From CAZGTQ01 sp964528575 (GTDB lineage: Bacteria > Planctomycetota > UBA1135 > GCA-002686595), in assembly GCA_964528575.1 (NCBI GenBank), contig CAZGTQ010000107.1, positions 1-38,992 of the forward strand: DNA of 38,992 nucleotides, read 5' to 3'. Within the stretch, counting starts at the first letter, position 1, and each line of letters starts with the position of its first letter. Under the pieces are notes generated by a model. It had not been told where the DNA came from, ran no database searches, and saw nothing but the letters and a program-made list of their open reading frames with translations. This document shows positions 32,274 to 38,992 of the stretch, in pieces. The position numbers and the translations under genes are program-made.

Positions 32274-34618
32274 CGATTCGCCGGCATCAGCATGCCGCCG
32301 AGCTTCTCGAACCAGTTCACGTCGGGGGCCGGAGCGTCCAGCGTCACGTCGATCGTCTTGCCGTCACGCAAGACCATGAGCGGCACGTCGCCACCCCCCT
32401 GCAGGGCCCCCCACGCCTCGTGCGCATCCGTGAACGACTTCGCGTTCGCTCCGACGATCAGGTCGCCGCTGCGCAGGCCAGCCTGGTAGAGCAGCCCTTC
32501 GACGTCGCCGATCGTGACGCGCATGCAGTCGGGCGTGCGCGCCTCGACGAAGATCTCGCCGCAGGGGACGACGACGCGGATCTCCTCGTGAATGCCGTCG
32601 CCGCCGAGGAGGTGCTCGCCCGCCTTCACCGACTCGAACACGGCGCGATGGTCGTCGCCGACGTGCGTGTCGCGCCCGCCACCGCGCCCGAACCGCATCG
32701 TCCGGCCGGTTTCCTCCTCCTCCGCCTCGCGCAGCGACAGGTACGTCCCCGGCTCGAGGCCCGGCGCATAGACGTGCACGTCGTGCAGCACCGGGAGGGA
32801 GAGCGTCACGACTTGCTCACCTGCCGCGACCGTCACGTCGCGCGAGTCGAGCGCATCGCCGCCCCACGGCTTGGTGCCGGTCGTCAAGCTCACGCGCCAC
32901 GTGCCCGGCTCGAGGTGGTCGAAGCGCGCCTCGCCGTCCGCCGACAGATTGGTGCCGCCGCGGTGGGCCCGCCAGCGACTGCTCTCGCCGACCTCGCCGT
33001 CGCGCACCGGCCGCGCGTCGACCGAGAGCTTGCCCTCGCGGCCGCTGCCGGCGTAGCCCTCGACGACGACGCGGATCGACACGGGCTCCGCGAAGCGCAA
33101 CTCGAGCTCGCGCTGTCCCTCCTCCAGCTCCGCGGTGCGCGAGCCGAGCTGTGCGTGACGAGCGGTCAACGTCCACTTCGTGCCGTCCTGCCACGAAGCG
33201 AAGAAGTCGCCGCCCCCCCGGCTGGCGCCGGACGAGGTCGGCTGCAGCCAGTACGACCCGTCCGGAGCTCGACGCGCCTCCGCGTTGCCGGACGAGGACC
33301 CGTTCGCGTACTCGTGCCGCAGGTCGAAGTCGAGGTCGCGGAGCGGACGCCCCGCGGGACCGAAAGCGCGCACGACGAGGTTCTTCGCGGGATCCGGCCG
33401 CGGGATGACGAGGTCGACCTCGGTCACGCCCGCGTCGACGCCGACGACCGCGTGCACGATCACGGGCCCGTTCCACGACCCCAGTCCGACCGTCCAGCGG
33501 CCGGGGGCGAGATCGAGCAACGCGTAGCGGCCGCCCGAGACGAACGTCGAGCGATTCGAGCCGGCGAGGGCCTCCAGGTCGACGTCGCCGCTCGAGGGGA
33601 GCGGCAGCGCGAACGCGCGCAGGCGCTGCAGGCCCGACCCCCAGTCGTCGACGACGCGACCGCGTACGCCCGTGCGCGGCTCGAGCACGAGTCGGATCGG
33701 CTCCGCGCCGTTTTGCATCACGTCGATCGAAACCTCCTCGCTCGCGTGCTCCGAGTCGAGATCCCCGCCCAAGTGCGAGCTCGCGCGTACCGCGCCGGCG
33801 TATCCGCGCACGACGACGCGCCCGTCCGCGATGCGCACGTTCGGCTGCTGCGTCGACCACTCGTAGCTCGTCGTGGCGTCGCCGCGCTTCACGCACACGA
33901 CGCCCTCCTGCGGCGCGCCGCCGTGCGCGTACACGAGCTGGACCGGAATCTCGACGACGGCCCGCGCCGTGAATTCGACGCGGTTGCCCGGCGCGACGCC
34001 GTACGAGCTGCCGAGCGCCTCGACGACGTACCCCTCGGCATACGCGCGCAGGTCGTAGTCCGCGTCGGCGTCCAGCGCGTCGAGCGCGTACGCGCCCTCC
34101 GCTCCGGTCATCGCGCGACGGCGGCCCGCGCGCCGCTCGGCCCACTCGCGCGCCTGCTCGCGCAGGTGCTCCTCGAGCGTGGGCTCGGGCGGCGGAGCGG
34201 CTCCGACGTGCGCCGCATTGCTCACGCGAGCCGACGGCCGTCTCGTCGCGACGACGACCGCGCCCGGGAGCGGTCGTTCGTCCTCGTCGATCACGCGGCC
34301 CGCGATCGCGCCGGAGCCGACCGAGGCGGCGATCGCGGGCGGCGAGACGCGCTCGAGCGCGCCGGCGAGCTCCTCCTCGGAGACGCGCGCGGCGTCCGGC
34401 GCGGGCAGCGCGTTCGCGACGACGCGCTCGGAGCGCTCCGGCGGCGCCGCGAGCGCGGCGAGCGACTCCGCGCTCGGCTCGGCCTTCGGCGCTACGACCG
34501 GCACCGCGGTCTCGGCACGCGCGGGCGCGCGCCCGATCAGCTTGCCCCCGAGCAACCCCCCGGCCAACCCGATCACGAGCGCGGGCAAGGCCACCGTCGA
34601 CACGTCACGAGCGTTCAT
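32267..34618 (-). CDS. Exported or membrane-anchored protein with carboxypeptidase-regulatory-like beta domains and a C-terminal PDZ domain
   Basis: The 783-residue product starts with an N-terminal hydrophobic segment (residues about 8-30, VALPALVIGLAGGLLGGK), probably an uncleaved anchor. A linker rich in Ala, Pro and Glu follows, then a series of carboxypeptidase-regulatory-like (transthyretin-fold) domains: GRVIDEDERPLPGAVVVA, TGVRGRVVDDWGSG and DLAPGRWTVGLGSW. Near the C-terminus is a PDZ domain (about residues 690-770: VEGLLYQAGLRSGDLIVGAN, then VPLMVLRDGKTIDVTL). There is no protease domain. The start is taken at ATG 34618; a GTG five codons earlier (34633) is possible, and neither has a good Shine-Dalgarno sequence. 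PDZ and regulatory domains suggest binding of peptides or partner proteins in the periplasm. The tandem 15-bp repeats lie just upstream. Confidence 0.75.
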   Translation of the reverse strand: MNARDVSTVALPALVIGLAGGLLGGKLIGRAPARAETAVPVVAPKAEPSAESLAALAAPPERSERVVANALPAPDAARVSEEELAGALERVSPPAIAASVGSGAIAGRVIDEDERPLPGAVVVATRRPSARVSNAAHVGAAPPPEPTLEEHLREQAREWAERRAGRRRAMTGAEGAYALDALDADADYDLRAYAEGYVVEALGSSYGVAPGNRVEFTARAVVEIPVQLVYAHGGAPQEGVVCVKRGDATTSYEWSTQQPNVRIADGRVVVRGYAGAVRASSHLGGDLDSEHASEEVSIDVMQNGAEPIRLVLEPRTGVRGRVVDDWGSGLQRLRAFALPLPSSGDVDLEALAGSNRSTFVSGGRYALLDLAPGRWTVGLGSWNGPVIVHAVVGVDAGVTEVDLVIPRPDPAKNLVVRAFGPAGRPLRDLDFDLRHEYANGSSSGNAEARRAPDGSYWLQPTSSGASRGGGDFFASWQDGTKWTLTARHAQLGSRTAELEEGQRELELRFAEPVSIRVVVEGYAGSGREGKLSVDARPVRDGEVGESSRWRAHRGGTNLSADGEARFDHLEPGTWRVSLTTGTKPWGGDALDSRDVTVAAGEQVVTLSLPVLHDVHVYAPGLEPGTYLSLREAEEEETGRTMRFGRGGGRDTHVGDDHRAVFESVKAGEHLLGGDGIHEEIRVVVPCGEIFVEARTPDCMRVTIGDVEGLLYQAGLRSGDLIVGANAKSFTDAHEAWGALQGGGDVPLMVLRDGKTIDVTLDAPAPDVNWFEKLGGMLMPANRP

Positions 34619-34640
34619 GTGCGCATTGTGCACACATCAC

Positions 34641-34685
34641 GGCGTTCCGGGGGCCGGCGTTCCGGGGCCCGGCGTTCAGGGGGCG
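34641..34685. repeat. Three tandem 15-bp repeats upstream of the PDZ gene
   Basis: Units at 34641-34655, 34656-34670 and 34671-34685 follow GGCGTTCCGGGGGCC with few changes. The array lies between the VOC gene and the PDZ gene, and the last VOC codons and stop fall in it. The unit length equals that of the unrelated array at 5822, which is also upstream of a start codon. Confidence 0.8.
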
Positions 34686-35068
34686 TGGCACACCGCTTCG
34701 ACGTTGTAGCCGTCCGCGTCGATCACGAAAGCGCCGTAGTACGAAGGGTGATAATGCGGCCGCAGGCCCGGAGCGCCGTTGTCGCGTCCTCCCGCGGCGA
34801 GAGCGGCCGCGTGGAAGGCGTCGACCGCTGCGCGCGTGTCGGCGCGAAACGCGACGTGCGTCGGCGCGAGCGGATCGCTCGTCGGACGCAGCCACAGCTC
34901 CGGCTTGCCGCCGGGCCCGATCCCGCAGACCTTCTCGCACGGTAGCTGCGGCACCTCGTCGCGCGAGAGCTCCATCACGAGCGCGTGACCGAGCGGGCGC
35001 AGCGCCGCGAGATAGAACGCCTGCGCGGCCTCGTAGTCGCGCACGAGCAGCGTGTAGTGGTCGATCAT
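34676..35068 (-). CDS. VOC-superfamily (glyoxalase-like) protein
   Basis: The 130-residue product is a small VOC-fold enzyme with the classical pair of beta-alpha-beta-beta-beta modules. The expected metal ligands are present in order: His4 (MIDHYTLLV), Glu57 (PELWL), His71 (THVAFRA) and Glu124 (YNVEAVCH). DxDGYNVEAVCH at the end is typical of glyoxalase/bleomycin-resistance and dioxygenase-like members. It uses a divalent metal for a lyase, isomerase or dioxygenase type of reaction; the substrate is unknown. It ends inside the 15-bp repeat array and diverges from the histidine-kinase gene. Confidence 0.88.
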   Translation of the reverse strand: MIDHYTLLVRDYEAAQAFYLAALRPLGHALVMELSRDEVPQLPCEKVCGIGPGGKPELWLRPTSDPLAPTHVAFRADTRAAVDAFHAAALAAGGRDNGAPGLRPHYHPSYYGAFVIDADGYNVEAVCHAP

Positions 35069-35166
35069 CGGGGCGAAGCTAACCTCGCGCCGACGATCCG
35101 CCAGCGTCGAGCAGTTCGTATGATGCGCCGACGGCCCGACCGCGCGGCCGGCGCCGGTTTCCCCCG

Positions 35167-38100
35167 ATGGCTCTTCCGCTCGCCCGGACCCTGGTCTGCG
35201 CGCTCGTCCTCGTGGCCAGCGCGCCCGCCGCGCGCGCCGACGATCCCGTCTCCGCGCGTTGGCGCTGGACGCGCTTCACGACCGAGTCGGGCCTGCCGGC
35301 CGACGGCGTGGTCGCGATGGCCGAGGCGAGCGACGGCACGCTCTTCGCGCGCACGACGAACGGCCTGGCGTGGTTCGACGGATACGTTTGGCGCGCCGTG
35401 CCGCACTCCTCGGTGCTGCCGAGCCGCGCCGGCGCGCGCCTCGAGCCCGACGGCGCGGGCGGCGTGGTCGCGGTCGCCGGCGACCTCGTCCTGCGCATCG
35501 ACCGCGACGGGATGCGCGTCGAGGCCCCGATCGGCGGCGGCCCGGCGGCGGAGAGCGTCGTGGCGCTCGACGAGCGTGCGCTGCTCGCGCTCGAGCGCGG
35601 CATCCTCCTGCGCCTCGCGGACGGCGTCGTCGAGCCCTTCGAGCCGCAGCCGCCCGAGCCGGCGACCGACCTCGGCCGCACGCGCTTCGGCACGCTCTGG
35701 GTGACGACGGCGAGCGCGAGCTGCGCCCTGCGCGACGGGCGCTGGATCCGCGTCCCCGGTCCCGCCAGCTTGTACGAGGACCGCAGCGGCGGCTGGCTCG
35801 CCATCGAGCGCGCGCCCGAGCGCGCCCGCGTCTGGTCGGCCCCCGCGCTCGACGGTTTGTGGACCGTCGAGGCGCCCGAGCCGGGCGCGGTCGCGGCTGC
35901 GGACGTCGATGCGCACGGGAACGCGCTCGTCACCTACCTCTCCGGCCGCGTGGAGCAGCGCCGCGGCGGCGTCTGGTCGACCCTGGAGCGGGTGCCGAGC
36001 GAGATCGTGCAACCGTTCTTCCTGCGCTTCGACCGCCGCGGCGACCTCTGGGCGGGAGTCGACGACGGGCTCGCGCTCTGCCGCCTCTCGAGCCGGCGCT
36101 GGGGCCGCCTGCGCATCCGCGACGCGCCCGACTCGACGCGCGTCAACGCGCTGCTCGAGTCCCGCGACGGGCGCCTCTGGATCGGCACCTCCGAGGGGCT
36201 CTTCGTCCACGGCCCCGCCGCGGGCTTCGAGCGCGTCGAGCTGCCGCCGGGCACCGACGTCGCGATCACGGGGCTCGCGCAGACGCCGGACGGAGCGCTG
36301 TGGGCGTCGAGCGGAGCGGACGAGCGCGGCTTCGGAGGCGCGCTGCGGTTCGCGGACGGCGCGTGGCGCCACGTCGGCGCGGCCGAGGGGCTGGCGGCCG
36401 ATCGCGTGCACCGCATCGCGCTCGACCGCAGCGGACGGCCGTGGTTCCTCGGCATCGCGCGGACGCAGGGAGACGACGAGCCGGGCGCGTGGGTGCGCGA
36501 GCACGACGGGAGCTTCACGCGCTGGGGCACGGGCCAGGGGCTGCCGTCGGGGCGCGTGTACGCCTTCGACGAGGCGCACGACGGCTCGCTCTGGTTCGGC
36601 ACGTGGCGCGGGCTGAGCCGTTGGCGCGACGGCGAGTGGCTGCACTGGGGCCTGGACGAAGGGCTGCGCGCTCCGCGCGTGTACTCGATCTCGGCCGGCG
36701 ACGACGGACGCGTGTGGTTCGGGCACGCGTACGAGCGCGAGGGCGCCGGCTGGCTCGATTCGCTCGGCGACGATCCGCGCCCGCGCTACCTCGACGAGCA
36801 GGACGGCCTCGTGCACGGCGACGTGCGCGAGGTCGCGCACGGCCCGGACGGCACGCTCTGGATCGCGACCTCGAACGGCCTCGCGGGGCTGAAGGACGGC
36901 GAGCTCGCGACCTTCGACCGCGCGAGCGGCCTCGCGCACCCCCACCTGTGGCCGATCCTGCCGCGCGCCCGGCAAGTGCTCGTCGGCACGATGGGCGGCG
37001 GCGTGTACGCGCTCGCGCTCGAGGACGTCGACGCGGTCGCGCCGCGCGTGACGCTCGCGCCACCGGCGGTGTCGGAGAGCGGCGCGCTCCTGCGCTGGCG
37101 CGCCAGCGCCTGGCACGGCGCCCAGCCGTCCGAGCGCGTCGCGACGCGCTCGCGACTCGACGGCGGTCCATGGACGCCGTGGAGCCTGGCGCGCGAGGCG
37201 ACCGCGCTCGGGCTCGCGCCGGGCGACCACGCGCTCGAGGTCCAGGCGAAGAGCCTGCTCGGCGGCGTCGGCGAACGCACCGCGCGCGCCGAGTTCCACG
37301 TCCCGCCGCCGTTCTGGCGCAGCCGGACGTTCCTCGCGGCCGTCGCGGCGTGGGCCGCGACGATGATCGTGCTCGCCGCGTGGCTGCTCGCCCGGCAGCG
37401 GCGGCGCCAACGCGGCCTCTTGCGTGCGCACGACCGCCACCACCGCGCTCTCGTCGACGAGCTCCCGATCGGCTTGCACGAGCTCGACCGCGAAGGCCGC
37501 ATCCTCACCGCGAATCCGACGGGCCTGCGGCTGCTCGGCGCCCGCAGCGAGGCGCACGTGCTGGGGGCGCCGTTCCTCGACGGCGTCGAGGCGGCGGATC
37601 GCCCGCACGTGCGCGAGCAGATCGAGAGCGCGCTCGCCGGCACCGCATGCGAGCTCGCGTTCCGCGGCGCCGCGACGGCGCGCATCCTGTCCGCGACGCT
37701 CTCGCCCCACTCCGACGAGCGCGGCTCGGTCGCGAAGCTCACGGTGACGTTGCGCGACGTGACGGCGCGCGAGCGGGCCGAGACGCGCCGGCGCGAGCTC
37801 GAGAGCCAGCTCCTGCACGCGCAGAAGATGGAAGCGATCGGGCTGCTCGCAGGCGGCGTCGCGCACGACTTCAACAACCTGCTGACGGTGATCGGCGGCC
37901 ACGCGAGCTTGCTCGAGGAGCACCACGCGCTCCCGTGGGGCCTGCGCGCCCACGTCGACGCCATCCAGCACGCGCACGAGCGCGCCGAGCGCTTGACGCG
38001 CCAGCTCCTCGCATTCGGCCGCCGCCAGGTGATGAACCTGCGGACGGTCGCGCTCGCGGACGTCGCCGCGAGCCTCGCCGACATGCTGCGGCGCCTGATC

Positions 38101-38973
38101 GGCCCGCACATCGAGCTCGTGCTCGACCTCGCCCCCGACACCGGCTACGTGCGCGCCGATCCGAGCCAGCTCGAGCAGATCGTCGTCAACCTCGCGGTCA
38201 ACGCGCGCGACGCGATGCCGTCGGGCGGCCGTCTCGAGATTCGCACGGAGCGCCGCCGCTACCACGCCGCCCTCGTCGTGCGCGACACCGGCTGCGGCAT
38301 GGACGCCGAGACGCGCGCGCGCATCTTCGAGCCGTTCTTCACGACCAAGGGCTTCGACGAGGGCACCGGCCTGGGGCTGTCGACCGTCTACGGCATCGTC
38401 GAGCAGAGCGGCGGCCGCATCACCGTGGAGAGCGAGCCGAACTGCGGCGCGACGTTCAGCGTGCTGCTGCCCGCGGTCGCCGCGCCCGAGCCGGAGCGCA
38501 GCGAGCCCGCCGCGGAACCGCCGCCGCGCGCGGCGCGCGGAACGGAGACCGTCCTCGTCGTCGACGACGACCCCGCCCTGCTCGCGCTCGTCGCCGACGT
38601 GCTCTCGCGCGACGGCTACACCGTCCACCGCGCCGGCGACGGCCCCTCCGCGCTGCGCGTGCTGCACGAGCACGGCGGCGAGCTCGACCTCTTGCTCACC
38701 GACCTCGTGATGCCCGGCCTCGACGGCGAGGATCTCGTGCGCAGCTTCCTCGAGCGGCGCCCCGAGGGGAGCGTCCTGCGGATGTCGGGCTACGCGCACG
38801 CGTCGGTCGTCTCGCGCACCGCCTGGGAGACCGCCGACACGCTCTTGCACAAGCCGTTCACGCCCGCGGAGCTACGCCAGGCGGCGCGGCGCGCCCTGGA
38901 CGCGCGCCCGGCGCCGCTCCGCCCGGTGGAGCTAGCCCGGACTATTCATGAGGCTTCACCGAGATCGCCGTAG
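35167..38973 (+). CDS. Hybrid sensor histidine kinase with beta-propeller sensor, PAS, kinase and receiver domains
   Basis: The 1268-residue product has a signal peptide (1-24) and a periplasmic sensor of 'Reg_prop' blades (about 35-635), with unit pattern 'GLps.rVya...d..GslWfGTw.GLsr..dG.w'. A Y_Y_Y-type Ig domain follows (about 645-715), then one membrane helix at about 722-742 and a PAS domain (about 760-860). The HisKA motif has His900 (GGVAHDFNNL) and the ATPase has Asn1012 (NLAVNARDAM), DTGCGMD and GTGLGLSTVYG. The receiver has Asp1133-1135, the phospho-acceptor Asp1179 (LLTDLVMPG) and Lys1229 (LHKPFT). It lacks the DNA-binding domain of classical HTCS regulators and so must signal through a partner. 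The last 13 residues (LARTIHEASPRSP) and the TAG stop come from the MITE end. Confidence 0.92.
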   Translation: MALPLARTLVCALVLVASAPAARADDPVSARWRWTRFTTESGLPADGVVAMAEASDGTLFARTTNGLAWFDGYVWRAVPHSSVLPSRAGARLEPDGAGGVVAVAGDLVLRIDRDGMRVEAPIGGGPAAESVVALDERALLALERGILLRLADGVVEPFEPQPPEPATDLGRTRFGTLWVTTASASCALRDGRWIRVPGPASLYEDRSGGWLAIERAPERARVWSAPALDGLWTVEAPEPGAVAAADVDAHGNALVTYLSGRVEQRRGGVWSTLERVPSEIVQPFFLRFDRRGDLWAGVDDGLALCRLSSRRWGRLRIRDAPDSTRVNALLESRDGRLWIGTSEGLFVHGPAAGFERVELPPGTDVAITGLAQTPDGALWASSGADERGFGGALRFADGAWRHVGAAEGLAADRVHRIALDRSGRPWFLGIARTQGDDEPGAWVREHDGSFTRWGTGQGLPSGRVYAFDEAHDGSLWFGTWRGLSRWRDGEWLHWGLDEGLRAPRVYSISAGDDGRVWFGHAYEREGAGWLDSLGDDPRPRYLDEQDGLVHGDVREVAHGPDGTLWIATSNGLAGLKDGELATFDRASGLAHPHLWPILPRARQVLVGTMGGGVYALALEDVDAVAPRVTLAPPAVSESGALLRWRASAWHGAQPSERVATRSRLDGGPWTPWSLAREATALGLAPGDHALEVQAKSLLGGVGERTARAEFHVPPPFWRSRTFLAAVAAWAATMIVLAAWLLARQRRRQRGLLRAHDRHHRALVDELPIGLHELDREGRILTANPTGLRLLGARSEAHVLGAPFLDGVEAADRPHVREQIESALAGTACELAFRGAATARILSATLSPHSDERGSVAKLTVTLRDVTARERAETRRRELESQLLHAQKMEAIGLLAGGVAHDFNNLLTVIGGHASLLEEHHALPWGLRAHVDAIQHAHERAERLTRQLLAFGRRQVMNLRTVALADVAASLADMLRRLIGPHIELVLDLAPDTGYVRADPSQLEQIVVNLAVNARDAMPSGGRLEIRTERRRYHAALVVRDTGCGMDAETRARIFEPFFTTKGFDEGTGLGLSTVYGIVEQSGGRITVESEPNCGATFSVLLPAVAAPEPERSEPAAEPPPRAARGTETVLVVDDDPALLALVADVLSRDGYTVHRAGDGPSALRVLHEHGGELDLLLTDLVMPGLDGEDLVRSFLERRPEGSVLRMSGYAHASVVSRTAWETADTLLHKPFTPAELRQAARRALDARPAPLRPVELARTIHEASPRSP

Positions 38974-38992
38974 CTGCTCGCCAGGTCGGCAC
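38932..38992. mobile_element. Third copy of the MITE end (continues past the window)
   Basis: From 38932 the sequence matches the right-end repeat of the 12775-12971 element almost perfectly, starting CTAGCCCGGACTATTCATGA and continuing through CACCGAGATCGCCGTAG. It lies over the last codons of the histidine-kinase gene and supplies its stop codon. Whether it is a second MITE or the end of a full insertion sequence cannot be seen. Confidence 0.75.

Noticed and set aside
35065..38850. 1261-codon minus-strand frame opposite the histidine kinase
   Set aside because: The plus-strand frame carries every kinase motif; this one is antisense shadow.
1..38992. CRISPR arrays
   Set aside because: The only regular repeats are the two short 15-bp tandem arrays without spacers; no cas genes are present.
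1..38992. tRNA or rRNA genes
   Set aside because: No segment with cloverleaf-like ends and T-loop pattern, or rRNA-like conserved stretches, was recognised by eye.

Overview
The window is very GC-rich chromosomal DNA with short intergenic gaps. It carries many Sec-exported proteins: a WD40-type propeller, an FG-GAP protein, a YVTN/YncE-type propeller, a subtilase with calcium-loop repeats, a glycine-rich lipoprotein and an exported PDZ protein. It also has a DUF1343/NamZ muramidase, a DUF6883/DUF4926 pair and a giant propeller histidine kinase. Together these suggest a Planctomycetota-like bacterium with a large genome. That assignment is inference from gene content; there is no rRNA or other marker gene here.

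Layout. 1-4753: a cut-off minus-strand gene, then plus-strand genes for a secreted WD40-like protein, a Kv-type potassium channel, an FG-GAP protein and a DUF3667 membrane protein. 4754-9896: a minus-strand exported protein with 15-bp tandem repeats upstream, then a plus-strand run of a CaCA antiporter, a UPF0316 protein and two overlapping polytopic GT-C-like genes. 9972-13980: a large YncE-type propeller gene and an aldo/keto reductase gene, divergent, with a 197-bp inverted-repeat element (MITE-like) filling almost the whole gap. 14170-16197: a secreted protein, then a mosaic of gene fragments (truncated duplicate of safE, orphan 3' end of a second aldo/keto reductase) beside a translationally coupled DUF6883-DUF4926 pair. 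15965-23462: a minus-strand cbb3 oxidase operon read as diheme cytochrome c, ccoN, ccoO, ccoS-like, small membrane gene, ccoI, ccoG-like, safE, mostly with 4-bp start/stop overlaps. 23599-32241: a large subtilase, a 401-bp divergent intergenic region, a glycine-rich lipoprotein and a NamZ-type muramidase. 32267-38973: an exported PDZ protein, a VOC protein and a 1268-residue hybrid histidine kinase whose last residues and stop codon come from a second copy of the MITE end.

How the genes work together. The clearest functional unit is the cbb3 operon. It encodes the catalytic core (CcoN, CcoO), a diheme cytochrome that probably replaces CcoP, a copper-delivering P-type ATPase (CcoI), CcoS- and CcoG-like assembly factors and a SafE-family membrane protein, pointing to high-affinity oxygen respiration. 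Downstream of it lies the most unusual part of the window: the DUF6883/DUF4926 cassette sits between two near-identical 234-bp copies of part of safE, and safE reads out of frame into it. Four exported proteins also end in what looks like the same type of C-terminal module, which may be a lineage-specific sorting or display domain.
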